A DNA stretch of 64,000 nucleotides, from the NCBI GenBank assembly GCA_910579995.1, contig CAJTWH010000006.1:62001-126000 (forward strand), given 5' to 3'. Made by a program: the position numbers and the translations under genes. Below the pieces are notes generated by a model. It was not told the origin of the DNA. It made no database searches and saw only the letters and a list, made by a program, of their open reading frames with translations. Shown one piece after another: positions 24,312-33,164 of the stretch; the stretch's first letter is position 1; each line of letters starts with the position of its first letter. Origin of the DNA: an uncultured Muribaculaceae bacterium. GTDB taxonomy: Bacteria; Bacteroidota; Bacteroidia; Bacteroidales; Muribaculaceae.

Positions 24312-25829
24312 ATGGCACACAAAGTATTACTTATTATTCTTGATGGCTGGGGCATTGGTAAACACGACCATGCCAACGCCATCTACAGCACACCGACCCC
24401 TTATTGGGATTATCTTCTGAAAACCTACCCTCACAGCGAGCTTCAGGCCAGTGGCGAATACGTTGGTCTTCCCGACGGCCAGATGGGCAACAGCGAGGTA
24501 GGTCATCTCAATATCGGCGCTGGCCGAATTGTATATCAAGATCTTGTGAAGATCAACAAGGCAATCGCCACCGGCGCCATTCTCGACAATCCCGAGATCA
24601 AGAGCGCTTTTGAGTATTGCGCAAAAACCGGTCAGGCAATGCACTTCATGGGTCTGACCTCAACGGGCGGCGTACACTCATCGCTCGAACATCTCTATGC
24701 TCTCTGCTACATTGCAAAGCGCTATGAACTCAAGAAAGTATATCTTCACTGCTTCATGGACGGCCGCGATACCGACCCCCGCAGCGGTATCGACTATATC
24801 CGCATGGTTGAAGAGCATTGCGCTCAGTCGGCCGGTGTGATTGCCTCTATCGTAGGACGTTTCTATGCCATGGACCGTGACCACCGCTGGAACCGTGTGA
24901 AAGAAGCATACGACCTTCTTGTCGACGGTAAAGGCGAGCAGGCTACAGATATGGTTGCAGCAATGCAGCAGAGCTATGACAATGATGTGACCGACGAGTT
25001 CATCAAGCCTATCAATAACTCTACGGTTGACGGCACCATCAAAGCTGATGACTGCGTGATTTTCTTCAACTACCGCAACGACCGTGCCAAAGAGCTCACC
25101 GAAGTACTCACCCAGCACGATATGCCCGAAGAAGGTATGCACACCGTGCCCGGTCTGCAATACTATTGCATGACTCCCTACGACTCGTCGTTCAAGGGCG
25201 TTCATATCATCTTCGACAAGGAAGACGTGCAGAACACTCTGGCCGAGTATCTCAGCAACCAAGGCAAGAAACAGCTTCATATCGCTGAGACAGAGAAGTA
25301 TGCCCACGTAACCTTCTTCTTCAACGGCGGCCGCGAGGCAGCTTTCCCCGGCGAAGACCGTATTCTCGTTCCGTCGCCCAAGGTTGCGACATACGACCTT
25401 CAGCCCGAGATGAGCGCCTTCCAAGTGAAGGACAAACTCGTTGAGGCTATCGACGAAGAGAAATATGACTTTATCGTTGTCAACTATGCCAATGGCGACA
25501 TGGTGGGCCACACCGGTATCTATCCTGCTATCCAAAAGGCAGTCGAGACCCTCGACACCTGTCTGCACGATACAGTAGAGGCTGCCAAGAAGCACGGCTA
25601 TGAGGTGATAATCATCGCTGACCACGGCAATGCAGATAATGCAGTCAACACCGACGGTACCCCCAATACAGCACACTCGCTCAACCCCGTACCTTTCGTA
25701 TATGTGACCGAGGATAAGAAAGCCACTACCGAAAACGGTATTCTTGCCGACGTGGCACCCTCGCTTCTCCATATCATGGGAGTGAAGCAGCCCGCAGAAA
25801 TGACCGGTAAAGACCTTATCAAAGGTTGA
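24312..25829 (+). CDS. gpmI: 2,3-bisphosphoglycerate-independent phosphoglycerate mutase
   Basis: 505 residues. LLIILDGWGIG provides the first metal Asp; GQMGNSEVGHLNIGAGR carries the phosphorylated serine; HCFMDGRDTDPRSG, FFNYRNDRA and IADHGNADNA are further active-site motifs. Mn-dependent interconversion of 3- and 2-phosphoglycerate in glycolysis. A strong terminator follows 19 nt after the stop. Confidence 0.97.
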   Translation: MAHKVLLIILDGWGIGKHDHANAIYSTPTPYWDYLLKTYPHSELQASGEYVGLPDGQMGNSEVGHLNIGAGRIVYQDLVKINKAIATGAILDNPEIKSAFEYCAKTGQAMHFMGLTSTGGVHSSLEHLYALCYIAKRYELKKVYLHCFMDGRDTDPRSGIDYIRMVEEHCAQSAGVIASIVGRFYAMDRDHRWNRVKEAYDLLVDGKGEQATDMVAAMQQSYDNDVTDEFIKPINNSTVDGTIKADDCVIFFNYRNDRAKELTEVLTQHDMPEEGMHTVPGLQYYCMTPYDSSFKGVHIIFDKEDVQNTLAEYLSNQGKKQLHIAETEKYAHVTFFFNGGREAAFPGEDRILVPSPKVATYDLQPEMSAFQVKDKLVEAIDEEKYDFIVVNYANGDMVGHTGIYPAIQKAVETLDTCLHDTVEAAKKHGYEVIIIADHGNADNAVNTDGTPNTAHSLNPVPFVYVTEDKKATTENGILADVAPSLLHIMGVKQPAEMTGKDLIKG

Positions 25830-25847
25830 TATTCCGACCATATAAAG

Positions 25848-25888
25848 GTTCCCGGAAGCAAGATTTCTTGCCTCCGGGAACTTTTTTT
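25848..25888 (+). terminator. Rho-independent terminator after gpmI
   Basis: Stem GTTCCCGGA..GCAAG / CTTGC..TCCGGGAAC, then seven T. Confidence 0.85.
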
Positions 25889-25920
25889 AATTATAATCGG
25901 AAAACTTAAGGGCGCAATAA

Positions 25921-25952
25921 TTTGTATATCTGACGATAATACATTAACTTTG
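25921..25952 (+). promoter_or_regulatory. Promoter of the phosphohexomutase gene
   Basis: TTTG (25921-25924), 20 nt, TAACTTTG (25945-25952), an exact match 45 nt before the ATG at 25998. Confidence 0.75.
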
Positions 25953-25997
25953 CCATTATCGAATATAAATAACACACAAAATAACTAACTCAGAAAC

Positions 25998-27746
25998 ATG
26001 GAAAATAAAGAACTTCTTGCCCAAGTTACAGAGAAAGCACAGATGTGGCTTGGCGAAGGCTATGATGAGGAAACAAAAGCCGAAGTGCGCCGTATGCTCG
26101 ACGCCGACGACAAAACCGAACTCATCGAGTCGTTCTATAAAGATCTTGAATTCGGTACAGGTGGTCTGCGCGGTATCATGGGAGCCGGCAGCAACCGTAT
26201 GAATATCTACACTGTGGGTGCCGCTACCCAAGGCCTTGCCAACTACCTCAAAGAGGCTTTCCCCGATATGCCTCAGATCAGCGTGGTTGTAGGTCATGAC
26301 GTGCGCAACAACTCACGTAAGTTTGCTGAGATTGTAGCCGATATTTTCTCGGCCAACGGTATCAAGGTATATCTTTTCGACACCTTCCGTCCTACTCCCG
26401 AATTGTCTTTCGCTATCCGCGAGCTCGGTTGCCAGAGCGGTGTGAATATCACAGCGTCGCACAACCCCAAAGAGTATAACGGCTACAAGGCATATTGGAG
26501 CGACGGCGCACAGATTATCGCTCCTCACGATGTGAATATCATCGACAATGTAAACCGTATCAAGAGTGTTACCGAAATCAAATTCGAGGGTAACAAAGAC
26601 CTTATCGAGATTATCGGCGACGCTATGGACCAAAAGTTCCTTGCAGCAATCAAGGGCCTGTCGCTTGATCCGGAAGTGATCAAGCGTCATGCCGACCTGA
26701 AGATTGTCTACACTCCTATTCACGGAACCGGTGTAAAACTCGTTCCCGACTCGCTGCGCAACTACGGTTTCACCAACATCATCCACGTGCCGGAGCAGGA
26801 TATCCCCAGCGGCGATTTCCCCACAGTAGATTCGCCCAACCCCGAGAATCCTTCGGCCATGGCCATGGCTATCGCCAAAGCCAAGGAAGTTGACGCCGAC
26901 CTCGTTGTAGCTTCCGACCCTGACGCCGACCGTATCGGCTGTGTTATCCGCGACAACAACGGTGAATACCAGCTCATCAACGGTAACCAGATTGTGATGA
27001 TTCTTCTTAACTACATCATGCTGCGCAACCGCGAGATGGGTAAGCTCAAAGGCAACGAATTTGTGGTTAAGACCATCGTTACCACCGAGACTATCAAGGC
27101 TATCGCCGAGAACCAGAACATCAAGATGTTTGACTGCTATACCGGTTTCAAATGGATTGCAGCCGTCATCCGCGACCTCGAAGGTCAGGAGCGCTATCTC
27201 GGTGGCGGTGAAGAGAGCTACGGCTTCCTCGCCGAAGATTTCTGCCGCGACAAAGACTCTGTGTCGGCAATCTCCCTTATGGCCGAAATCTGCGCATGGG
27301 CCAAAGACCGCGGTCTTGACTTCAACCAAATGCTTCAGGAAATCTACCTCAAAAACGGCTACAGCCACGAAGAAGGTGTCAGCGTAGTACGTCCGGGCAA
27401 GACCGGTGCCGAGGAGATTCAGAAGATGATGGTCGATTTCCGTCAGAATCCTCCCAAAGAAATCGCCGGCAGCCCCGTTGTGCTCATCAAGGACTACGGT
27501 GATCTCAACTGCACCGACACCCGCACAGGCGCAGTCACCAAGATGGACTTCCCGACAACCTCTAACGTACTTCAGTACTTCACCGAAGACGGCACCAAGA
27601 TTTCAATCCGTCCGTCGGGAACTGAGCCTAAGATCAAATTCTACATTGAGGTACACGACAAGATGGCCGATGCAGCCGACTATGACCGTTGCAACCGCGA
27701 CGCCGCAGCTAAAATCGCACGCGTGAAAGCTCAGCTCGGTATCTGA
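25998..27746 (+). CDS. Phospho-sugar mutase (phosphoglucomutase/phosphomannomutase)
   Basis: 582 residues, the long form. FGTGGLRGIMGAGSNRMN opens the domain; ITASHNPKEYNGYK holds the phosphoserine; DPDADRIGC is the metal-binding loop; GGGEESYGF is the sugar-binding loop; RPSGTEPKIKFY is the phosphate-binding loop. It converts hexose 1- and 6-phosphates and feeds nucleotide-sugar synthesis, including that needed by the glycan locus (inference). Which sugar is preferred cannot be told from these motifs. It has its own promoter and terminator. Confidence 0.92.
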   Translation: MENKELLAQVTEKAQMWLGEGYDEETKAEVRRMLDADDKTELIESFYKDLEFGTGGLRGIMGAGSNRMNIYTVGAATQGLANYLKEAFPDMPQISVVVGHDVRNNSRKFAEIVADIFSANGIKVYLFDTFRPTPELSFAIRELGCQSGVNITASHNPKEYNGYKAYWSDGAQIIAPHDVNIIDNVNRIKSVTEIKFEGNKDLIEIIGDAMDQKFLAAIKGLSLDPEVIKRHADLKIVYTPIHGTGVKLVPDSLRNYGFTNIIHVPEQDIPSGDFPTVDSPNPENPSAMAMAIAKAKEVDADLVVASDPDADRIGCVIRDNNGEYQLINGNQIVMILLNYIMLRNREMGKLKGNEFVVKTIVTTETIKAIAENQNIKMFDCYTGFKWIAAVIRDLEGQERYLGGGEESYGFLAEDFCRDKDSVSAISLMAEICAWAKDRGLDFNQMLQEIYLKNGYSHEEGVSVVRPGKTGAEEIQKMMVDFRQNPPKEIAGSPVVLIKDYGDLNCTDTRTGAVTKMDFPTTSNVLQYFTEDGTKISIRPSGTEPKIKFYIEVHDKMADAADYDRCNRDAAAKIARVKAQLGI

Positions 27747-27764
27747 TCTTACACCAAATAAAAT

Positions 27765-27811
27765 ATCGCCGGACGGGCAGCTTGAAAATGCTGCTTGCCC
27801 GGCGATTTTTT
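27765..27811 (+). terminator. Rho-independent terminator after the phosphohexomutase gene
   Basis: Long stem (ATCGCCGG.CGGGCAGC with GCTGC..GCCCGGCGAT) followed by six T. Confidence 0.85.
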
Positions 27812-27857
27812 AGATTTTACCTTTGTTAGCGATTTGTAGTGAAAAAAGTATAAAGTT

Positions 27858-27888
27858 TTTGTGGAATGTGGAATTATTCGTATCTTTA
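27858..27888 (+). promoter_or_regulatory. Promoter of the muropeptide-processing cluster
   Basis: TTTG (27858-27861), 19 nt, TATCTTTA (27881-27888); seven of eight -7 positions match. The ATG follows at 27914. Confidence 0.65.
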
Positions 27889-27913
27889 CAAGTAAATTGA
27901 AAACACTTGTTCG

Positions 27914-29308
27914 ATGAATAAAAAGAAAGTAGCTACCCTTGCCGTAGTGGTGTGTCTGGGCGCTTTCGGCGCATACATGGTATACCATGAGGCAGAACAA
28001 TATAAGGCCGCTGAAGCTGCGGCAGCAGAGGCTTCATTGCCTGTATGGTTTGAAAGCGATTCGGCTAAAGCGATTGCCCGGCGTACGGCTTCGGACTTTT
28101 CGATGTCGCGTCAGGAAGTCCTTGAGGCTGTGCAACGTCAACATCCCGAGGTGACCTCGGCTGATATCGACAGCTTTGTGGCACGCCATTATCTTGAGGC
28201 GATGGAGATCGAAGGAGAGCAGCGGTTTCATCGCAAGTCGGTGCGCAATCTCAATCTGCTAAATCCGGAGTATGCTTCGAAATCGAACAGAGGCGACGCT
28301 GCGGCACAGAACCGCTATGCCTATGTCGACTCCGTGCTCAATTATTACCGTGGCAAAAACGACCGCGGCTTAAGCCATAAAGTGAAGTACCGCTTCAGTG
28401 TCGACGTTCCGGGTCATGAGCTTTATGCCGGCGACAGCCTGCGTGTGTGGATGCCGGTGCCGCTCGGCAATCCTGACGGTGGCCGTCAGCGCGATGTGGA
28501 GATTGTTTCGGCTATACCTTCAGACTACGTGCTGTCGGACGGAAAATCTGTGCATAATACCATCTACTTCGCTGCCCCTGCTCCTGCTCCGGGCGATACC
28601 GCTCATTTTGAGTATGTGGGTGAATTTGTCACTTCCGGCCGCTATTTCCCGGATAAGGATATAATGGCTTCAATCAAGCCGTACGACAAGCAGAGCGAAG
28701 TCTACAAACGCTATACGGCAATGGAAGCTCCGCATATCATTCGCCTTGATTCATTGGCAAAGGCTATCGTGGGGAATGAGACCAATCCTTACCGTCAAAG
28801 CGAGCTCGTATATGATTATATCGACGCCAACTATCCATGGGCCGGGGCCCGCGAATACAGCACAATCGACTGTATTCCGGCGTATGTAATCAGAGAAAAG
28901 CACGGAGATTGCGGGCAGGTTTCGCTTCTCTATATATCGCTTATGCGCTCACTCGGTGTACCGGCCCGTTGGGAGAGCGGCTGGATGTTACATCCCGGCG
29001 AGACCAATCTGCATGACTGGGCTGAGGTGTACTTCGAGGGTATCGGCTGGGTGCCGGTAGACACATCGTTCGGCCGCTACCGCGGAGCTGACGATGAGGA
29101 AATCGTGAACTTCTACAGTCATGGTATCGACGCGCACCGTTTCGCCTCGAATACGGGAGTATGTGGAGAGCTGTATCCTGCTAAGAAATATGTCCGCAGC
29201 GAGACGGTGGATTTCCAAGTAGGTGAGGTGGAAACCGGCAAGGCAAACCTCTTCTATCCTGCATGGGATTCAGATCTCGAAATCATATCAATAGAACCGA
29301 TAAAGTAA
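27914..29308 (+). CDS. Transglutaminase-like cysteine protease domain protein
   Basis: 464 residues. An N-terminal hydrophobic segment (VATLAVVVCLGAFGAYMV) acts as a signal or anchor. The C-terminal half is a transglutaminase-like domain with the triad visible: Cys in EKHGDCGQVSLLY, His in NLHDWAEVYF and Asp in WVPVDTSFGR. Residues 165-260 form an N-terminal beta domain. Proteins of this type cleave peptides or cross-links outside the cytoplasm. It is followed closely by an NlpC/P60 enzyme and a dipeptide epimerase, which points to cell-wall peptide breakdown (inference). Confidence 0.82.
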   Translation: MNKKKVATLAVVVCLGAFGAYMVYHEAEQYKAAEAAAAEASLPVWFESDSAKAIARRTASDFSMSRQEVLEAVQRQHPEVTSADIDSFVARHYLEAMEIEGEQRFHRKSVRNLNLLNPEYASKSNRGDAAAQNRYAYVDSVLNYYRGKNDRGLSHKVKYRFSVDVPGHELYAGDSLRVWMPVPLGNPDGGRQRDVEIVSAIPSDYVLSDGKSVHNTIYFAAPAPAPGDTAHFEYVGEFVTSGRYFPDKDIMASIKPYDKQSEVYKRYTAMEAPHIIRLDSLAKAIVGNETNPYRQSELVYDYIDANYPWAGAREYSTIDCIPAYVIREKHGDCGQVSLLYISLMRSLGVPARWESGWMLHPGETNLHDWAEVYFEGIGWVPVDTSFGRYRGADDEEIVNFYSHGIDAHRFASNTGVCGELYPAKKYVRSETVDFQVGEVETGKANLFYPAWDSDLEIISIEPIK

Positions 29309-29316
29309 AGATAATA

Positions 29317-30486
29317 ATGAAATATATCACTATATTGGCCATGGCTCTATTGGCTATGCCTGTGTCGGCGCAATCATCGGCCAACGCCCTCGCTAAAGCT
29401 CAGGAGTGCATAAAGGCGGTTAAGGCCAAGGTCGCTCCTGACAGCCGTCAGGCCATATACGATATCAAAGCGTATAACAACAACGACGGCAGCCTCGTAG
29501 TCGGTGGAGAAGTGTCGGACTCGACAGCGATGAAAGAAACCGTCAAAGCACTTGCCGAGGCCGGCGTCGAATATGCCGACAGCATGCACCTTCTTCCTTA
29601 CGACCAATGGGCACAGATACGTATTTCGGCTGCGAGTCTCCGCACGGGTGGTCGTCACAGTGCCGAAATGGCTACGCAAGCTGTTCTCGGCACACCTGTG
29701 CGTGTGCTTGAAAAAGGTGGCGAATGGTGGCGTGTGCAGACTCCCGACGGCTATATCGCATGGGTGCCCTCATCATCGGTAGTGGCAAAGACTTCGGCAG
29801 AGATGAAAAAATGGCGTGAGGCAAAGCGGTTTATAGTCAGTGCTCCATACCAGATACGTGTTTATACAACGCCGACAACGAAAGGTCTTCGCGATGTGGT
29901 TACCGATCTTGTAAACGGCTGTATCGTAGAGGTGCCCGGAAATGAGGTTCATGTCACTGACGGACGTGTGAATGTTGCACTTCCCGACGGTCGCACAGGA
30001 TTTGTTGATGTCTCAGACCTTACGCCTATAGAAACATGGGCGTCGCAGAATTTCGACGCTGACCGAATACTCGACATTGCATATTCGATGGAAGGTACAC
30101 CTTATCTTTGGGGTGGCACATCGACAAAGGCACTCGACTGCTCAGGCCTGGCCAAGGTAAGCTACTATGCCAACGGCCTCATACTTATGCGCGACGCTTC
30201 GCAGCAGGCTCTTACCGGCAAGCGCATTGAGGCTGCCAACTGGCGTAGCTGCAAAGCCGGAGACCTGCTGTTCTTCGGTAATGCGCGCACCGGCAAGGTG
30301 ACGCATGTCGCCATCTATGACCATGACGGCAATTATGTGCATTCTTCCGGGCGCGTAAAACGCAACAGCGTAGACCCGGAGTCAGAGAGCTATCTCACCA
30401 CACCTTTCCTCCATGCCGTGCGTATAGCGGGCAGCGAGGAAACACCCGGAATCACGCGTGCGCGTAATCATCCGTGGTATTTTTAA
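29317..30486 (+). CDS. NlpC/P60 family cell-wall endopeptidase with SH3-like domains
   Basis: 389 residues from ATG at 29317, 8 nt after the previous stop; it has a signal peptide (LAMALLAMPVSAQ). Two SH3b-like segments (ISAASLRTGG..GEWWRVQTPDGYIAWVPSS and a second near residue 190) precede the NlpC/P60 domain: Cys275 in ALDCSGLAKV, His in VTHVAIYD and a polar third residue in YVHSSGRV. Such enzymes cleave gamma-D-Glu from the diamino acid in peptidoglycan stems and release L-Ala-D-Glu, the substrate of the next gene's product. Confidence 0.9.
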   Translation: MKYITILAMALLAMPVSAQSSANALAKAQECIKAVKAKVAPDSRQAIYDIKAYNNNDGSLVVGGEVSDSTAMKETVKALAEAGVEYADSMHLLPYDQWAQIRISAASLRTGGRHSAEMATQAVLGTPVRVLEKGGEWWRVQTPDGYIAWVPSSSVVAKTSAEMKKWREAKRFIVSAPYQIRVYTTPTTKGLRDVVTDLVNGCIVEVPGNEVHVTDGRVNVALPDGRTGFVDVSDLTPIETWASQNFDADRILDIAYSMEGTPYLWGGTSTKALDCSGLAKVSYYANGLILMRDASQQALTGKRIEAANWRSCKAGDLLFFGNARTGKVTHVAIYDHDGNYVHSSGRVKRNSVDPESESYLTTPFLHAVRIAGSEETPGITRARNHPWYF

Positions 30487-30507
30487 TGAAATGACAACTA
30501 CTATAAA

Positions 30508-31641
30508 ATGGACCGCAGAAAATTTCTCAAAACAGGAATGCTTGGTGCTATGATCGCCGCATCTCCCATATCCTTTTCGGCTTTCGGCCAATCAACAAAA
30601 GAAGGTACTCGCAGCGGAAGGCTCAATTTGCGCTTCCGTCCCTACGAACTTCAATTGCGCCATGCGTTCAATCTTGCGCGTTCGCAGCGCACCACTACAC
30701 CTGATGTTCAGGTAGAGATTGAATATGATGGCGTGATAGGCTATGGCGAGGCTTCCATGCCTCCATATCTTGGCGAATCGGTGGCGTCTGTGACTGAATT
30801 TCTGTCGAAACTTGACCTGAGCCAGTTTACAGATCCTTTCCGCATTGAAGATATCCATGAGTACATGGAGAGCGTTGCACCCAACAACCGCGCAGCCAAA
30901 GCGTCGGTAGACATAGCTCTCCATGACCTTACGGGTAAGATCATGGGACAGCCGTGGTATAAGATCTGGGGTCTTAACCCGGACAAATGCCCCAATACAT
31001 CTTTTACCATCAGCTATGACTCCAACCCGGAGGAAATGCGCAAGAAGATAGAGGAAACCTCGCCCTATAAGGTTGTCAAGGTAAAGATGGGCCTTGACCA
31101 TGACAAAGAAATCGTGGAAGCTCTCAGAAAATACACCGATGTTCCCATCTGCGTCGACGCCAACCAAGGATGGAACAATAAGGAGAAAGCCCTCGAAATG
31201 TGCCATTGGCTTGCCGAGCGCAACTGTCTCTTTGTAGAGCAGCCAATGGATAAGGCCGCCATAGATGATACTGCATGGCTGCGCGAACGCTCCCCGCTGC
31301 CCATCATCGCCGATGAATTTCTGCAGCGACTGCCCGACGTACGCCGTGCTGCAGGAGCATACGACGGTATCAATATCAAGCTGATGAAGAGCACCGGTAT
31401 GCACGAGGCATATCAGATGGCGACTCTCGCACGCGCTCTCGGCATGAAAGTAATGCTTGGCTGTATGACCGAGACTTCTTGTGCCGTCAGCGCGGCAGCT
31501 CAGTTGGCACCGCTTGTGGATTGGGCAGATCTTGACGGCAATCTTTTGATTGCAAATGATATATTCGACGGAATGAAAATTGTTGACGGCAAAGTGACTT
31601 TGCCCGAACGTCCGGGTATCGGTATTGTTCCATTAGCTTAA
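30508..31641 (+). CDS. Dipeptide epimerase (enolase superfamily)
   Basis: 377 residues. The beginning (DRRKFLKTGMLGAMIAASP..FSAFGQ) has a twin-arginine-like signal, so it may be exported folded, which is unusual for an epimerase. The enolase-superfamily residues are present: KVVKVKMG (acid/base Lys), VDANQGW, FVEQPM and IADEF (metal ligands) and INIKLMKSTGM (second Lys). It epimerises L-Ala-D-Glu or a related dipeptide from peptidoglycan. It follows the NlpC/P60 gene by 21 nt. Confidence 0.88.
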   Translation: MDRRKFLKTGMLGAMIAASPISFSAFGQSTKEGTRSGRLNLRFRPYELQLRHAFNLARSQRTTTPDVQVEIEYDGVIGYGEASMPPYLGESVASVTEFLSKLDLSQFTDPFRIEDIHEYMESVAPNNRAAKASVDIALHDLTGKIMGQPWYKIWGLNPDKCPNTSFTISYDSNPEEMRKKIEETSPYKVVKVKMGLDHDKEIVEALRKYTDVPICVDANQGWNNKEKALEMCHWLAERNCLFVEQPMDKAAIDDTAWLRERSPLPIIADEFLQRLPDVRRAAGAYDGINIKLMKSTGMHEAYQMATLARALGMKVMLGCMTETSCAVSAAAQLAPLVDWADLDGNLLIANDIFDGMKIVDGKVTLPERPGIGIVPLA

Positions 31642-31652
31642 AATTCCTTACC

Positions 31653-33164
31653 ATGCAAAACTCTCTTGAACTCACCAAAAATCCCATCGCGGCATATCTT
31701 GGCAAAGACCCGGTGGCTTTTACCCGACAGGATATTGTGCGATATATCCGCGACAAGGGTATTGAGATGGTCAACTTTATGTATCCTGCAGCCGACGGAA
31801 GGCTCAAGACCTTGAATTTTGTAGTCAACGATCTTGCGTATCTTGAGACTATCCTCACTCTCGGCGAGCGCGTAGACGGCTCATCGCTGTTTCCGTACAT
31901 CAGCGCCGGCAGCTCTGACCTCTATGTGATACCGCGCTACCGCACGGCTTTTGTAGATCCATTCTCTCCGATTCCTACCTTGGCTATGCTGTGCTCTTAT
32001 TTCGATAAAGACGGCAAGCCGCTTGAAAGCTCTCCCGACCATTTGCTCGACAAGGCATGCACCGAGTTTACCAAGGCGACGGGCATGTATTTCCACGCCA
32101 TGGGTGAGCTTGAATACTATGTGATAGGCGAGGATATGGGAATGTATCCTGCCGTGGATCAGCGTGGCTACCATGAATCGTCGCCCTTTGCGAAGTTCAA
32201 TAACTTCCGTGTGCGCTGCATGAGGGCGGTAGCACAATGTGGAGGCAAGATAAAATACGGCCACAGCGAGGTAGGCAACTTCACATTGGACGGTAAGATA
32301 TATGAGCAGAACGAGATTGAATTCCTGCCTGTTGACGCCCGCGACGCCGCCGACCAGCTCATGATAGCCAAGTGGGTTATCCGCAACCAAGCTATGCTTG
32401 AGGGGCTTGATGTGACATTTGCTCCGAAGATAATCGTAGGCAAAGCCGGCTCGGGACTGCATGTGCACATGCGCCTCGTAAATGCCGACGGCAGTAGCGC
32501 CATGCTTGATAAAGACGGTCAACTGAGCGACAAGGCCCGCACCGCTATCGCCGGACTCATGGATCTGGCGCCTGCAATCACTGCTTTCGGCAACACCAAC
32601 CCGACATCGTATTTCCGACTTGTTCCTCATCAGGAGGCTCCGACAAATATCTGCTGGGGCGACCGCAACCGGTCGGTTCTCGTACGCGTGCCGCTCGGCT
32701 GGACATCGGGCAAAGATATGTGCGGCATAGCCAACGGAAGTGCAAATGCGATGGGTGCGGATGTGGATACCCGTCAGAAGCAGACTTTCGAGATAAGAAG
32801 TGCCGACTGCTCGGCTGAAATATATTCACTGATGGCAGCGTTGGCTGTTGCCATACGCCATGGTTTTGAAATGCCTGACGCTCTTGAGTCGGCCATCAAG
32901 CACTATGTGGATATCGATATCCATAAGTCGGAGAATGCCGGACGGCAGGCTGTATTGCCCACATTGCCGGTATCGTGTGCCGAATCGGCCGAGGCTTTGC
33001 TCGCCCGGGCAGATGTATTCGAGGCGCATGGAGTATTCCCTGCTGCAATGATAGAGGCTCAGGCTGCAAAATTGCGCAGCTACGACAGCGATGAGGCTTC
33101 GCGCGCGCATGGCGATCCTGAATTGATGGCCGAACTTGTAGCCCGTTATTTCTATTGCGGATGA
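31653..33164 (+). CDS. Glutamine synthetase family protein
   Basis: 503 residues, 11 nt after the epimerase stop. The N-terminal beta-grasp domain (VNFMYPAADGRLKTLNFV) is followed by the catalytic domain with MGELEYYVI, EQNEIEFLPV, GKAGSGLHVHM and NPTSYFRLVPHQEAPTN, all typical metal- and substrate-binding blocks. Length and motifs fit the GlnA-type enzyme found in Bacteroides rather than GlnN (GSIII, about 730 residues). It may make glutamine or be a gamma-glutamyl ligase. Its end overlaps sbcD. Confidence 0.87.
   Translation: MQNSLELTKNPIAAYLGKDPVAFTRQDIVRYIRDKGIEMVNFMYPAADGRLKTLNFVVNDLAYLETILTLGERVDGSSLFPYISAGSSDLYVIPRYRTAFVDPFSPIPTLAMLCSYFDKDGKPLESSPDHLLDKACTEFTKATGMYFHAMGELEYYVIGEDMGMYPAVDQRGYHESSPFAKFNNFRVRCMRAVAQCGGKIKYGHSEVGNFTLDGKIYEQNEIEFLPVDARDAADQLMIAKWVIRNQAMLEGLDVTFAPKIIVGKAGSGLHVHMRLVNADGSSAMLDKDGQLSDKARTAIAGLMDLAPAITAFGNTNPTSYFRLVPHQEAPTNICWGDRNRSVLVRVPLGWTSGKDMCGIANGSANAMGADVDTRQKQTFEIRSADCSAEIYSLMAALAVAIRHGFEMPDALESAIKHYVDIDIHKSENAGRQAVLPTLPVSCAESAEALLARADVFEAHGVFPAAMIEAQAAKLRSYDSDEASRAHGDPELMAELVARYFYCG

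Noticed and set aside
24678..25841. 387-codon open frame on the strand opposite gpmI
   Set aside because: It mirrors a highly codon-biased gene and has no family motif; gpmI is unmistakable. The same holds for the long opposite-strand frames at 18202-19290 and 26313-27368.
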